64,000 bases of DNA from Pseudoxanthomonas sp. z9 (GTDB lineage: Bacteria > Pseudomonadota > Gammaproteobacteria > Xanthomonadales > Xanthomonadaceae). The DNA lies in contig NZ_VFID01000009.1 of the NCBI RefSeq assembly GCF_006542425.1, positions 1 through 64,000 of the forward strand, in the 5' to 3' direction. This document shows positions 28,415 through 38,113 of the stretch, one piece after another; positions within the stretch are counted from its first letter, which is position 1, and every line of letters begins with the position of its first letter. Under the pieces are notes generated by a model, which searched no databases, had not been told where the DNA came from, and saw nothing but the letters and a program-made list of their open reading frames with translations. A program made the translations under genes and the position numbers.

Positions 28415-30304
28415 TCACGCCACCCGCGCGCGCCGCGCGCGGGTGAGATGCACCAGCAACAGCGAGATCGCGGCGGGAGTCATGCCGGGGATGCGCTGGG
28501 CCTGGCCGACGGTCTGCGGCTGCACGCGCGCCAGCTTCTGCTGCACCTCGGCCGACAGGCCGTGCACGCCGGCAAAGTCGAAGCCTTCCGGAATCGGGGT
28601 GGACTCGTTGCGTTGCTGGCGTTCGATTTCCTCGCGCTGGCGGTCCAGGTAGCCGGCGTACTTGACGCCGATTTCCACCTGTTCGGCGACCTTGGCGTCG
28701 TCCACCGCCGGTCCCAGCGCGGGTACCCGCATCAGCTTGGCGTAGTCCAGTTCGGGACGCTTGATCAGGTCCAGCGCGTTGGTCTCGCGGCTCACCGCCA
28801 CGCCCAGCACCGCTTCCAGTTCGCGGCCCAGCGCGTTGTTGGGGGTGGCCCACAGCGCGCGCAGGCGCGCGGTCTCGCGGCCGACGGCTTCCTGCTTGGC
28901 GCTGAAGCGCGCCCAGCGTGCGTCGTCGACCAGGCCGAGTTCGCGGCCGACGCCGGTCAGGCGCTGGTCGGCATTGTCCTCGCGCAGCTGCAACCGGTAT
29001 TCGGCGCGGCTGGTGAACATGCGGTAGGGCTCGTTGGTGCCGTGGGTGATCAGATCGTCGATCAGCACGCCGATATAGGCCTCGTCGCGGCGCGGCGACC
29101 AGGCGTCCTTCTGCTGCACGAAGCGGGCGGCGTTGAGGCCGGCGACCAGGCCCTGCGCGGCGGCTTCCTCGTAACCGGTGGTGCCGTTGATCTGGCCGGC
29201 GAAGAACAGGCCGGCGACCGCCTTGGTCTCCAGCGAGGATTTCAGCCCGCGCGGATCGAAGAAGTCGTATTCGATGGCGTAGCCGGCGCGGGTGATGTGG
29301 GCCTGCTCGAAGCCGCGGATGCTGCGCACCAGATCCAGCTGCACGTCGAACGGCAGCGAGGTGGAAATACCGTTGGGGTAGATCTCCACCACGTCCAGGC
29401 CTTCCGGCTCGACGAAGATCTGGTGGCTGACCTTCTCGGCGAAACGTACCACCTTGTCCTCGATGGACGGGCAGTAGCGCGGGCCGATGCCCTCGATCTG
29501 GCCGGTGTACAGCGGCGAGCGGTGCAGCGCGTTGCGGATGATCTCGTGGGTGCGCTCGCTGGTGTGGGTGATCCAGCACGACACCTGCGCGGGATGATCG
29601 GCGACGTCGCCGATGAAGGACATCACCGGCATCGGATCGTCGCCGGGCTGTTCCTCCATCATTGAATAGTCCAGCGTGCGACCGTCGATGCGCGGCGGCG
29701 TGCCGGTCTTCAGCCGGTCGACGACGAAGCGGCCTTCACGCAGCTTGTGCGCCAGCGCGGTGGCCGGCGGGTCGCCGGCGCGGCCGGCCGCGTACTGGGT
29801 CTCGCCGACATGGATCTTGCCGGCCAGGAAGGTGCCGGCGGTCAGCACCACCGCGGGGGCATGGAAGCGCAGTCCGGTCTGGGTAACCGCACCCCGCACG
29901 CTTTCGTTCTCGATGATCAGATCGTCCACCGCCGCCTGGAACACGGTCAGGTTGGGCTGTGCCTCCACCGCGCTGCGGATGGCGCGACGGTACAGCGCGC
30001 GGTCGGCCTGGCAGCGGGTCGCCCGCACCGCCGGTCCCTTGGACGCGTTGAGGGTGCGCCACTGGATGCCCGCGCGGTCGGCGGCCCATGCCATCACCCC
30101 GCCCAGCGCGTCGATTTCCTTGACCAGATGGCCCTTGCCGATGCCGCCGATGGCCGGGTTGCAGCTCATCGCGCCGACGGTCTCGACGTTGTGGGTCAGC
30201 AGCAGCGTGCGCGCGCCGGCGCGGGCCGCGGCGAGCGCGGCCTCGGTGCCGGCGTGGCCGCCGCCGATGATGATGACGTCGTAACGGTAGAAATCGTGGT
30301 TCAT
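28415..30304 (-). CDS. mnmG: tRNA uridine-5-carboxymethylaminomethyl(34) synthesis enzyme MnmG (GidA)
   Basis: The product is 629 residues. The FAD-binding loop [20 protein letters not shown] opens the protein, followed by [21 protein letters not shown]. The conserved [14 protein letters not shown] and [21 protein letters not shown] blocks are present, and the C-terminal helical domain contains the [13 protein letters not shown] and [10 protein letters not shown] motifs. With MnmE and using FAD and 5,10-methylenetetrahydrofolate, it modifies the wobble uridine of several tRNAs. mnmE is not in the window. Confidence 0.97.
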   Translation of the reverse strand: MNHDFYRYDVIIIGGGHAGTEAALAAARAGARTLLLTHNVETVGAMSCNPAIGGIGKGHLVKEIDALGGVMAWAADRAGIQWRTLNASKGPAVRATRCQADRALYRRAIRSAVEAQPNLTVFQAAVDDLIIENESVRGAVTQTGLRFHAPAVVLTAGTFLAGKIHVGETQYAAGRAGDPPATALAHKLREGRFVVDRLKTGTPPRIDGRTLDYSMMEEQPGDDPMPVMSFIGDVADHPAQVSCWITHTSERTHEIIRNALHRSPLYTGQIEGIGPRYCPSIEDKVVRFAEKVSHQIFVEPEGLDVVEIYPNGISTSLPFDVQLDLVRSIRGFEQAHITRAGYAIEYDFFDPRGLKSSLETKAVAGLFFAGQINGTTGYEEAAAQGLVAGLNAARFVQQKDAWSPRRDEAYIGVLIDDLITHGTNEPYRMFTSRAEYRLQLREDNADQRLTGVGRELGLVDDARWARFSAKQEAVGRETARLRALWATPNNALGRELEAVLGVAVSRETNALDLIKRPELDYAKLMRVPALGPAVDDAKVAEQVEIGVKYAGYLDRQREEIERQQRNESTPIPEGFDFAGVHGLSAEVQQKLARVQPQTVGQAQRIPGMTPAAISLLLVHLTRARRARVA

Positions 30305-30530
30305 GGTTCGTGTTCAGCCTGGGAGGTCGGCGCGGTAGAGCGCCGGGCCGGGTGGTGCCGGATTGGCACGCTTCCTGCGAAATACCCGTGGCACCCGATG
30401 TGGCAAGCGACAGGGGCGTGGGCTGGAATTGGAACAGGGGCCAGCCATGCGCACAGCGGGGATGCCAGGGCCGGTAGTCGGGGGACTGCCGGCCCTTTTT
30501 TTGTGCGCGCAGGATACCGCGTCGGCCAAT

Positions 30531-30555
30531 GAAAAACCCGGCCGAAGCCGGGTTT
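30531..30555 (-). terminator. Rho-independent terminator (UUCG tetraloop) of the lipoprotein gene
   Basis: A perfect 9-bp stem, 30534-30542 with 30547-30555, has AAACCCGGC on one arm. On the minus strand the loop reads TTCG closed by a C-G pair and the stem runs into TTTTTC. That is a textbook intrinsic terminator for the minus-strand lipoprotein gene, 160 bases after its stop. The rest of 30305-30716 (mnmG upstream region and the gap) holds no other gene that I can support. Confidence 0.8.
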
Positions 30556-30716
30556 GAAGGGGCGCCGACGCCCGGCAGGGACCGGAACAGGGGGGATCCA
30601 GAACTCCCCACCGGACGTCGACATGGAACCTTTATCGCCTGTGACGTCAGAAAGCGACGCAACCGGTCAACTTCGGTTCCAACGGCCCGACGGCCGGCGA
30701 CCTGCCCCTCCCCGGA

Positions 30717-31292
30717 TCAGTTCTCGATGACCCGGACCCGTCCGCCACGGGGCTGGATTCGCGGCGCCCCGGCCGGACGCTCGTTGATGCTGCGCGGCAT
30801 TGACTGCGGCCGCGACGGCGCGCCCGGCGAGACCCGGGGCGGAGCCCCTGGCGAGACCCGCGGGGGCATGCCGGGACTCACCCGTCGGGGCGGCTGGCCC
30901 GGGACCGCCGGCTGCTGGCCGTGCTCGCGCCAGGCGCCCCGGGTCGGGTCGCGCCAGGGTGCCGGGCGGTTGCCGCCCGGACCGCTGCCCGGCGGCGGCC
31001 GGTAGCCACCATGGTCGTGGCCCGGACGCGGACGATGCACCGGCGGCGGGTAATAGGGGTAGTACGGACCGTAATAACCGTAATAAGGCTGGCGTCCGTA
31101 ATAGGAAGGCCGGTTGTAGTAGCCGCCGTAATAGCCGCCATAGACCGGATAGCCATAGGCGTCGTAATAGCGGACCACCGGACGGCCCTGGTAATAGCCT
31201 CCGGCCGCGCTGGCGCCGACATGGTCGTACGTCGCGCAACCGCTCAGCGCGGCCGCGGCGAGCGCAGCGATGATCAGCAGTCTTGGTTTCAT
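30717..31292 (-). CDS. Tyr/Gly- and Pro/Arg-rich lipoprotein of unknown function
   Basis: The product is 191 residues. A lipoprotein signal ends LSGC (Cys at about residue 19). Then comes a Tyr/Gly-rich block (YGYPVYGGYYGGYYNRPSYY and on, about 45-85) and a Pro/Gly/Arg-rich tail with near-repeats of PRVSPGAP. The composition is low-complexity and the fold is probably disordered. I recognise no family. Similar Tyr-rich short lipoproteins are common in Xanthomonadaceae, but their role is not known. A terminator with a UUCG loop follows. Confidence 0.8.
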   Translation of the reverse strand: MKPRLLIIAALAAAALSGCATYDHVGASAAGGYYQGRPVVRYYDAYGYPVYGGYYGGYYNRPSYYGRQPYYGYYGPYYPYYPPPVHRPRPGHDHGGYRPPPGSGPGGNRPAPWRDPTRGAWREHGQQPAVPGQPPRRVSPGMPPRVSPGAPPRVSPGAPSRPQSMPRSINERPAGAPRIQPRGGRVRVIEN

Positions 31293-31441
31293 GTGCGGCC
31301 CCTGACTTTTCCAGCGACTGCCAGCATCGGGCCGGCGGATTGAATCCGTGCTTAACCCTGGCCATCGCGGCCCGCGGGCTTCACCTGCCGTTGCCCCTTC
31401 CCTCCATCCAGCCGGGCCGGGCGGTGCGTTAACCTGTTGCC

Positions 31442-32401
31442 ATGCCGCACACCCTGCCCACGTTCGACGACATCCTGGCCGCCGCCGCACGCATCGCGCC
31501 CCACGTCCACACCACGCCGGTCCTGCACTCGCGCGAGCTCGACGAACTGGCCGGCTGTTCCCTGTTCTTCAAGGCCGAACCACTGCAGCGCAGTGGTGCG
31601 TTCAAGTTCCGTGGCGCCTGCAATGCCGTGTGGTCACTGCCCGAAGCAGACGCCGGGCGTGGCGTGGTCACCCATTCTTCCGGCAACCACGGCGGCGCGC
31701 TCGCACTGGCCGCGCGCACCCGCGGCATCCCCTGCCACGTGGTCGTGCCCGAAGGCGCCGTGGCCGCCAAGCTCGCCTCCATCGAACGCTACGGCGCGAC
31801 CATCCACCGCTGCGCGCCCACCCAGGCCGCGCGCGAGGCGGCCTGCGCGCGGGTGCAGGCAGAGACCGGCGCCCAGCTGATCCATCCGTTCACCCATCCG
31901 GCGGTGATCGCCGGGCAGGGCACCGCAATCCTGGAATTGCATAACAGCCATGGCGCGTTCGATGCGGTGATGACACCGGTCGGCGGCGGCGGCCTGAGCA
32001 CCGGCACCGCGATCGCCACCGCGCGGGTCGCGCCGGATTGCCGGATCTACGCGGCCGAACCCACCGGTGCCGACGACACCGCGCGCTCGCTGGCGGCCGG
32101 TCGGCGCGTGGATGCTTTCACGCCGGACACGATCTGCGACGGCCTGCGCACCCTCGTCGGCGAACCCAATTTCGCCGCCCTGCGCGAGCACGGGGTGCAG
32201 GTGCTGGTGGCCGACGATGCGGAAACGATCTCGGCGATGCGCCTGCTCTGGCAATGCCTGAAGCTGGTCGTCGAACCCTCCTCGGCGCTGGTGCTGGCGG
32301 TACTGCTGAAGCATCGCGGACGCTTCGCCGGACAGCGGGTCGGGCTGGTGCTGTCCGGTGGCAATGTCGATCTCGACGCCCTGCCCTGGGGGCCGGCGTG
32401 A
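31442..32401 (+). CDS. PLP-dependent serine/threonine dehydratase or serine racemase
   Basis: The product is 319 residues, fold type II. The PLP lysine is K55 in SGAFKFRGA. SSGNHGGALALAA is the substrate loop, PVGGGGLSTGTA is the phosphate-binding Gly loop, and SGGNVDL is near the end. There is no C-terminal ACT regulatory domain, so it is a catabolic-type threonine/serine dehydratase or a serine racemase, not the biosynthetic IlvA. Its stop codon overlaps the GTG of the following YdcF gene. Confidence 0.9.
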   Translation: MPHTLPTFDDILAAAARIAPHVHTTPVLHSRELDELAGCSLFFKAEPLQRSGAFKFRGACNAVWSLPEADAGRGVVTHSSGNHGGALALAARTRGIPCHVVVPEGAVAAKLASIERYGATIHRCAPTQAAREAACARVQAETGAQLIHPFTHPAVIAGQGTAILELHNSHGAFDAVMTPVGGGGLSTGTAIATARVAPDCRIYAAEPTGADDTARSLAAGRRVDAFTPDTICDGLRTLVGEPNFAALREHGVQVLVADDAETISAMRLLWQCLKLVVEPSSALVLAVLLKHRGRFAGQRVGLVLSGGNVDLDALPWGPA

Positions 32402-33018
32402 GCGTGAGCGGGACGCGCCGCCAGCGGCGCACGGGATTCTGGGGCTGGATGCGGCGCCTGCTGGTGCTGCTGTTGCTGTGGCTGGCCGGCGTGGCCGGCT
32501 ATATCAGTTGGGTGGGCCAGCGCGATCAGGCCGCCCCGGCCGACGCCATCATCGTGCTGGGCGCGGCGGCTTACGACGCCAAGCCTTCGCCGGTGTTCGA
32601 GGAGCGCATCCGCCACGGCATCGATCTGTACAAGCGGGGCCTGGCCAGGACCCTGATCTTCACCGGCGGCTATGGCGGCTCCGGCGCGCGTTTCTCCGAA
32701 TCGCAGGTCGGCCGCCGTTACGCCATCCGCCAGGGCGTGCCGGCCAGGGCCATCCTGATCGAATCGGTCTCCCGCAATACCCACGAGAACCTGCGCCAGG
32801 CCGCGGCGCTGATGCAGACCCATGATCTGCGCAGCGCGATCGTGGTCAGCGATCCGCTGCACATGGCGCGCGCTTTGCGCATCAGCCACGAACAGGGCAT
32901 TGATGCGCTGGGATCGCCCACGCCGACCACCCGCTTCCGAAGCTTCACCACCCGCTGGCGTTTCCTGCTGGCCGAGGTGTACTTCTTCCATCGCGACCGG
33001 TTGCCGCAATCGCGCTGA
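32398..33018 (+). CDS. YdcF family (DUF218) membrane-anchored protein
   Basis: The product is 206 residues. An N-terminal anchor lies at about 20-38 (LLVLLLLWLAGVAGYISWV). The DUF218 core begins ADAIIVLGAAAYDAKPSPVFEERIRHGIDLY and includes IFTGGYG, the ESVSRNTHENLRQA block, and VVSDPLHMARA. The family includes SanA-like and ElyC-like envelope proteins of incompletely known function. The GTG start overlaps the upstream dehydratase stop (GTGA) and is the first in-frame start giving the anchor. Confidence 0.88.
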   Translation: MSVSGTRRQRRTGFWGWMRRLLVLLLLWLAGVAGYISWVGQRDQAAPADAIIVLGAAAYDAKPSPVFEERIRHGIDLYKRGLARTLIFTGGYGGSGARFSESQVGRRYAIRQGVPARAILIESVSRNTHENLRQAAALMQTHDLRSAIVVSDPLHMARALRISHEQGIDALGSPTPTTRFRSFTTRWRFLLAEVYFFHRDRLPQSR

Positions 33019-33076
33019 GCGCCGCGAACGCGCGCGCGGAGTATCATCCGGCTTTGCTCCGGACGAGGCCACGCCC

Positions 33077-33505
33077 ATGAAGATCGACGGCAACCGCAGG
33101 CAGGATCGCGCCACCGAGCTGGTGCTGACGTACTACGCGGCCTTCAACCGGGGCGACTGGGACGGCATGCTGGCGCTGCTCGCCGACGATGTCGTGCACG
33201 ATCTCAACCAGGGCGCGCGCGAAACCGGACGCGAAGCCTTCGCCGCGTTCCTGGGCCGGATGAACGCCAGCTACCGCGAGAGGCTGCGCGACATCGTGGT
33301 GCTTGCTTCGCTGGACGGCGATCGTGCCGCCGCCGAGTACGTGGTGCATGGCGAATACCTCAACACCGACGCAGGCCTGCCGCCGGCCAAGGGACAGGCC
33401 TACGTGCTGCCCGGCGGCGCGTTCTTCGATATCCGCGATGACCGGATCGCCCGCGTCACCAACTACTACAACCTGCAGGACTGGATTGCGCAGGTGAGCC
33501 GGTAA
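33077..33505 (+). CDS. SnoaL-like / ketosteroid-isomerase-fold protein
   Basis: The product is 142 residues of the NTF2-like fold: ELVLTYYAAFNRGDWDGMLALLADDVVHDLNQG at the start and DDRIARVTNYYNLQDWIAQV at the end. Such proteins are isomerases, hydrolases or small-molecule binders; no catalytic assignment can be made. It lies 58 bases after the YdcF gene and may belong to that transcript. Confidence 0.85.
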   Translation: MKIDGNRRQDRATELVLTYYAAFNRGDWDGMLALLADDVVHDLNQGARETGREAFAAFLGRMNASYRERLRDIVVLASLDGDRAAAEYVVHGEYLNTDAGLPPAKGQAYVLPGGAFFDIRDDRIARVTNYYNLQDWIAQVSR

Positions 33506-33550
33506 TACGGCGGCTGGTTTCGAAGAGAGCGAACAGCAAATCCTCCTCGG

Positions 33551-33571
33551 TCCCCCTTCTGCGAAGGGGGA
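33551..33571. repeat. GC-rich hairpin in the 309-bp gap before bioC
   Basis: TCCCCCTTC (33551-33559) pairs with GAAGGGGGA (33563-33571) around TGC. It is of the same type as those at 16281 and 18471. The remainder of the gap 33506-33814 contains a further GC-rich patch (GGGCGCCCGC and CAGCGGGCG near 33680-33705) and no gene that I can support. It may end transcription from both the SnoaL-like gene and bioC. Confidence 0.5.
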
Positions 33572-33814
33572 GGAATGGCGGGTGCTTCGGTTCGGTGTGC
33601 GAACTATCAGTGCCGGTTCGGACGCAATCTTGGAGAGCCCCTTAATCAGCCATTCGGCTGTTGAAAGCGAAAAAGGGGGCGGGCGCCCGCGTCAGCGGGC
33701 GACGGGGATTTGCGCGGGATGAGGGAAGGCGCTGCATCTCCATGCCGTGCATGGCGGCAACGCCGACACTGGCCACGCCACTCGCCAGGCACCGCGGGCA
33801 CAAATCCGCCGGCG

Positions 33815-34699
33815 CTACTCCCCGCGACGGCGGATCGGAATCCGCGACACCGGCACGCTGGCGATTTCCTCGCCCTGCCCGCGAATCGGCGCGCCCGGTT
33901 CCGGCGCCCAGGCGTGGGCGTAAATGACCTCCCAGGTGCTGGGCAGCTTGCCGTCGGCACCGCGCAGCGGTTCGTACGCCGCGCTGGCGGCGGCGAAGCG
34001 GCGGCGGCCAGTCAGGGTGTGCCGGCGCGCACTCATCGCGTTGGTCGCGCCCATCGCGCGCAGCTCGCGCATCAACGCTGGCAGGTCCGCGTAGGTCAGG
34101 GTGAAGCGATCCCGATCCAGCACGGGATCGCGGAAGCCCGACATCATCAAGGCGTCACCGAACTGCGCGATCGGGGTGAAGCGGCTGACGTGCGGCGTAT
34201 CGTCGGCCTCGGCAAAAGCATCGCGCAGTTCCTGCAGCGTGTCCGGACCGAACGTGGAGCAGAGCAGCAGGCCGCCCGGCCTGAGCACGCGACGGAATCC
34301 GGCGAACACCGCCGGCAGATCCTCCACCCATTGCAGGCACAGGTTGGAGAACAACACGTCGACGCTGCCCTCGGCCAGCGGCAGCGCGCGCGCGTCGGCG
34401 CACACGCGCGCGAACGGTTTCCACCAGCCCGCCTGCTTCTTCGCCTCGCGCAGCATCGGCAATGCCAGGTCCATCGCCACCACCTGCGCCTTCGGCCAGC
34501 GCTTGTGCATCGCGGCGGCGGCATGGCCCGGTCCGCTGCCCACGTCCACGGCCAGCTTCGGCGCGCGATCGCCCAGGTAATCCAGCGATTCCAGCAGGCG
34601 TTTCTCGACTTCGTGCTGGAGCACGGCGACGGCATCGTAGCCGGCGGCCGAACGCGAGAAGGCGCGGCGGATGTGGCGGTGATCGAACTGGGAACTCAT
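33815..34699 (-). CDS. bioC: Malonyl-[ACP] O-methyltransferase BioC
   Basis: The product is 294 residues. It starts MSSQFDHRHIRRAFSRSAAGYD, typical of BioC. The SAM-binding motif I is VDVGSGPGHAAAAM, and FSNLCLQWVEDL is the post-I block. GGLLLCSTFGPDTLQELRDAF is the BioC-typical stretch. BioC methylates malonyl-ACP so that fatty-acid synthase can build the pimelate chain. It is the last gene of bioB-bioF-bioH-bioC, 40 bases after bioH. An in-frame extension to 34765 would overlap bioH and is less likely. Confidence 0.93.
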   Translation of the reverse strand: MSSQFDHRHIRRAFSRSAAGYDAVAVLQHEVEKRLLESLDYLGDRAPKLAVDVGSGPGHAAAAMHKRWPKAQVVAMDLALPMLREAKKQAGWWKPFARVCADARALPLAEGSVDVLFSNLCLQWVEDLPAVFAGFRRVLRPGGLLLCSTFGPDTLQELRDAFAEADDTPHVSRFTPIAQFGDALMMSGFRDPVLDRDRFTLTYADLPALMRELRAMGATNAMSARRHTLTGRRRFAAASAAYEPLRGADGKLPSTWEVIYAHAWAPEPGAPIRGQGEEIASVPVSRIPIRRRGE

Positions 34700-34739
34700 C
34701 GGTGGATTGTAGTCGGATGCGGGGAATGGCCCGGGCGGG

Positions 34740-35525
34740 TCATGTCCTGGAACCGGCGGACGCATGGCCGACGGCGGAGAGGAAGTCGATCAACTCGCGG
34801 GCAACCTGATCGGCATGGCCGAGGAAGGGCGCATGCCCGCCACCGGCGATGTCCACGTGCAGGCCCCACGGCGCCAGCGCCGCGGCGTCGCGCATGCCCG
34901 CCGCCGGCACCAGCCGATCGCGGCGGCCGGAGATCCACAGGCTGGGCATCGCCAGGCCGGCGAGCGCGTCGCGCAGATCGACCTGTTCGAGCAGCCGCAG
35001 GCCCTCCTGCAGCGCTTCCGGCGCGGGCTCGCCGCGCGCGTACAGGGTCTGCTTGAGCGTGCGCAATTCCTCGCGCGCATGTTCTGAACCGATCGTGTCC
35101 AGTGCCAGGAAGCGTTCCAGCGTGCCGCGATAGTCGCGCCGCAGTTCCTCGCCGAACTGGTGGAAAACCGAAGGCTCGACCGCGTGCGGCCAGTCCGCGC
35201 CGCGCACGAAGCGAGGGGTCGCGGCGATCAGCGCCAGTCCCAGTACCTGCGGCGACGATACCGCCGCCTGCATCGCGAACAGGCCGCCCAGCGACCAGCC
35301 CAGCCAGATCGCCGGCGGCGTGCGCGCGAGGATTTCCGTCGCGCACGCCTGCAGTTCCAGCGGCGTGGCCGACTCGCGGCTGTGGCCGTGGCCCGGCAGA
35401 TCGACCAGATGCAGGGTGCAGCGATCCGCCAGGCGTTCGACCAGCGGCGCGAACACGCCGCCGTGCAGGGCCCAGCCATGGATCAGAACCAGCGAGGGGC
35501 CGCGGCCCACGACTTCGATATGCAT
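34740..35525 (-). CDS. bioH: Pimeloyl-[ACP] methyl ester esterase BioH
   Basis: The product is 261 residues, alpha/beta hydrolase fold. The triad is Ser78 in LGWSLGGL, Asp203 in SGRRDRLVP, and His231 in GGGHAPFLGH. It starts MHIEVVGRGPSLVLIHGWALHG, the BioH opening. BioH removes the methyl group from pimeloyl-ACP methyl ester and so ends the BioC-started elongation. Its place between bioF and bioC supports the assignment over a generic hydrolase. Confidence 0.93.
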   Translation of the reverse strand: MHIEVVGRGPSLVLIHGWALHGGVFAPLVERLADRCTLHLVDLPGHGHSRESATPLELQACATEILARTPPAIWLGWSLGGLFAMQAAVSSPQVLGLALIAATPRFVRGADWPHAVEPSVFHQFGEELRRDYRGTLERFLALDTIGSEHAREELRTLKQTLYARGEPAPEALQEGLRLLEQVDLRDALAGLAMPSLWISGRRDRLVPAAGMRDAAALAPWGLHVDIAGGGHAPFLGHADQVARELIDFLSAVGHASAGSRT

Positions 35526-35625
35526 GCGTTACGGAACTGGAAGCCGCCGGCGCAACCGGCGGGAAAAGACGGCGCCCATTGTCGCCGATCCGGGAATGGC
35601 GGCCGCGCGGGCGGCCACCGCGGGT

Positions 35626-36825
35626 TCAGGTGCCGACGTTGCGGATGCGGCGCACCGCTTCCCACGACCGCGCCAGCACATCGACCAGTTGGTCCACGTC
35701 CTGCGGCGTGTGCAGCGCCGACAGGGTGACGCGCAGGCGCGCCTTGCCTTCCGGCACCGTCGGCGGGCGGATCGCCGGCACCCAGAAGCCGGCGCTTTCC
35801 AGCGCCGAGGACAGCGCCAGCGCGTTGGCCTCGTTGCCGCACAGCACCGGCTGGATCGGCGTGTCCGAGGCCATCAGTTCCAACCCGCGCCCCTGGGCGG
35901 CGGTGCGGAAACGATCCACCAGGCCTTGCAGCTTCTCGCGGCGCCAGTGATCCCGGCGCGCATGCCGCACCGCCACCCGGGCGGCGGCGGCCAGCGCCGG
36001 CGGCAGCGCCGTGGTGTAGATGTACGGTCGCGCGGTTTCCGCGAGGTGCTGAATCAACGTTTCGCTGCCCACCACCACCGCACCGTAGCCGCCCAGCGCC
36101 TTGCCCAGCGTCACCAGTTGCAGCGGCACCTCGTCCACGCCCATCCGCGCCTCGGCAACGCTGCCATGCCCGTCCGGGCCGCGCACGCCCACGCCATGCG
36201 CGTCGTCCACGTACAGCAGGGCCTGCTGCATCCGCGCCACCAAACTCAATGCGCGCAGCGGTGCGACATCGCCATCCATGCTGAAGACGCCATCGGTGAC
36301 CAGCATCGCCGCGCCTTCCGGCGCCTGCCGCAGCTGGCGCATCGCGCCTTCCGGATCCAGGTGCGGGTAGCGGCGCAGCTTGCAGCCCGCCAGACGGGTG
36401 GCGTCGATCAGGCTGGCGTGGTTGAGGCGGTCCTGCACGCACACGTCGCCGTCTTCCAGCAACGCCTGCTGGACGGCGAGGTTGGCCAGAAAACCACTGC
36501 CGAACAGCAGCCCGCGCGGATAGCCCAGCCAGTCGGCGATGTCCTGTTCCAGTCCCTCATGAGCCAGGTGATGCCCGGTGATCAGATGGGAAGCGCCGGC
36601 GCCCGCGCCATCGCGGCCGGCCGCGTCCTGCAGTGCGTTCTGCACCTCGAACTGCCGCGACAGGCCCAGGTAGTCGTTGCCGGCGAATTCGGTCAACCAG
36701 CGGCCATTGACCTCCACCCGCACGCCGTCGCGACGGGTGACGGTGCGGCGCACGCGCGAGCGTCCCTGCGCGGCGCGGAGCTTGCGCTGGTTCTGGACGC
36801 GTTCAAGCAGATCGGGACGGGTCAT
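35626..36825 (-). CDS. bioF: 8-amino-7-oxononanoate synthase BioF
   Basis: The product is 399 residues, fold type I PLP enzyme of the alpha-oxoamine synthase family. The PLP lysine is K242 in [46 protein letters not shown] and [15 protein letters not shown] are all conserved. It condenses pimeloyl-ACP (or CoA) with alanine to KAPA. The ATG at 36825 matches the family start. bioB lies 134 bases upstream and bioH 100 bases downstream on the same strand. Confidence 0.95.
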   Translation of the reverse strand: MTRPDLLERVQNQRKLRAAQGRSRVRRTVTRRDGVRVEVNGRWLTEFAGNDYLGLSRQFEVQNALQDAAGRDGAGAGASHLITGHHLAHEGLEQDIADWLGYPRGLLFGSGFLANLAVQQALLEDGDVCVQDRLNHASLIDATRLAGCKLRRYPHLDPEGAMRQLRQAPEGAAMLVTDGVFSMDGDVAPLRALSLVARMQQALLYVDDAHGVGVRGPDGHGSVAEARMGVDEVPLQLVTLGKALGGYGAVVVGSETLIQHLAETARPYIYTTALPPALAAAARVAVRHARRDHWRREKLQGLVDRFRTAAQGRGLELMASDTPIQPVLCGNEANALALSSALESAGFWVPAIRPPTVPEGKARLRVTLSALHTPQDVDQLVDVLARSWEAVRRIRNVGT

Positions 36826-36959
36826 GGCGGACGGCAGCCTGGCAGCGGAACGGCGAACGGATTTCCTCAATTGCGCCGCACGGCCGGAAACACGACGCAC
36901 GCCGACGACGCCATTACGGCGCCGTGCCTGTCTGCCAGATTCCCCCTGAGCACAACCGA

Positions 36960-38030
36960 CTACGCCGCGTGGTCGCAGCAGGCGGCCGGCGCGGTGATGT
37001 CGGCGTGCACCGTAGCGCCGCCGGTAACATTGCTTCTGTGACTGTCGTCAAAATTTTCCACCTGTACCGCCATCGGCCGCAGGCCCAGCCGGGCGAACAG
37101 GGCAAGGTCGCGCTCCGTATCGGGGTTGCCGGTGGTCAGCAGTTTCTCGCCGTAGAAGATCGAGTTGGCGCCAGCGCTGAAGCACAGCGCCTGCAACTCG
37201 TCGCTCATCGCCTCGCGACCCGCCGACAGCCGCACCATCGAACGCGGCATCACGATGCGCGCGACCGCGATCGTGCGCACGAACTCGAACGGGTCCAGTT
37301 CCACCGTGCCGTGCAGCGGTGTGCCGGCCACCTGCACCAGCCGGTTGATCGGCACCGAATCCGGATGCGCCGGCAGGTTGGCCAGCGCCTGCAGCAGGCC
37401 GGCGCGCTGATCGCGCGATTCGCCCATGCCGACAATGCCGCCGCAGCAGGTCTTCATGCCGGCGTCGCGCACATGCGCCAGGGTGTCCAGGCGGTCCTGG
37501 TACTCGCGGGTGCGGATGATGTCGCCGTAGAACTCCGGCGCGGTGTCCAGGTTGTGGTTGTAGTAGTCCAGCCCGGCGTCCCTCAGCGCGCTGGCCTGCG
37601 GGCCACTGAGCATGCCCAGGGTCGCGCAGGTCTCCAGTCCCAGCGCTTTCACCTCGCGGATCATCTCGGCGACCTTCGGGATGTCGCGATCCTTCGGCGA
37701 ACGCCAGGCCGCGCCCATGCAGAACCGCGAGGCGCCGGCGGCCTTGGCCTGGCGCGCCCTGGCCAGCACCTCATCGGTTTCCATCAGCTTCTGCGCGTTC
37801 ACGCCGGTGTCGTAGCGCTGCGCCTGCGGACAGTAGGCGCAGTCCTCCGGGCAACCGCCGGTCTTCACCGACAGCAGGGTCGAGACCTGCACCTCGGCCG
37901 GGTCGAAATGGGCGCGATGCGCCGTCGCCGCCCGGAACAGCAATTCCGGAAAGGGCAGATCGAACAGGGCCAGCAGCTCCTCGCGCTGCCAGTCATGGCG
38001 GAGTTCGGGCGTTTCAATGTGAGCGGACAT
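36960..38030 (-). CDS. bioB: Biotin synthase BioB
   Basis: The product is 356 residues, radical-SAM. The [4Fe-4S] cysteines are C60, C64 and C67 in [37 protein letters not shown] and [16 protein letters not shown] are BioB-specific blocks. It inserts sulphur into dethiobiotin. It is the first gene of the biotin operon and divergent from comF. The 69-base gap and the comF start carry an inverted repeat resembling a BirA operator. bioA and bioD are not in the window. Confidence 0.97.
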   Translation of the reverse strand: MSAHIETPELRHDWQREELLALFDLPFPELLFRAATAHRAHFDPAEVQVSTLLSVKTGGCPEDCAYCPQAQRYDTGVNAQKLMETDEVLARARQAKAAGASRFCMGAAWRSPKDRDIPKVAEMIREVKALGLETCATLGMLSGPQASALRDAGLDYYNHNLDTAPEFYGDIIRTREYQDRLDTLAHVRDAGMKTCCGGIVGMGESRDQRAGLLQALANLPAHPDSVPINRLVQVAGTPLHGTVELDPFEFVRTIAVARIVMPRSMVRLSAGREAMSDELQALCFSAGANSIFYGEKLLTTGNPDTERDLALFARLGLRPMAVQVENFDDSHRSNVTGGATVHADITAPAACCDHAA

Positions 38031-38057
38031 CGCGGGCTCGCAGGGATAAAGTCGGTC

Positions 38058-38086
38058 AGTCTGGAAATCCCGCCCCACCCTGTCAA
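38058..38086 (-). promoter_or_regulatory. bioB promoter candidate (-35 TTGACA, 17-bp spacer, -10 CAGACT)
   Basis: On the minus strand a perfect -35 hexamer TTGACA (38081-38086) is followed after 17 bases by CAGACT (38058-38063), which matches three of six -10 bases including the key second A and last T. Transcription would start near 38051, about 20 bases before the bioB ATG. The -35 hexamer lies inside one half of the BirA-like inverted repeat. Confidence 0.55.
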
Positions 38087-38113
38087 CCGCAAGGACGCGA
38101 TGAAAGTTGACAA
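38080..38113. promoter_or_regulatory. BirA-operator-like inverted repeat controlling bioB
   Basis: Two half-sites, CTGTCAACC (38080-38088) and AGTTGACAA (38105-38113, read inverted TTGTCAACT), are separated by 16 bases. The central TGTCAAC/GTTGACA arms match perfectly. The E. coli biotin operator has half-sites TTGTAAACC with the same 16-base separation, and each arm here agrees at seven of nine positions. The repeat covers the bioB -35 and the comF start codon. The regulator is inferred to be the biotin-protein ligase BirA; its gene is outside the window. Confidence 0.65.
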
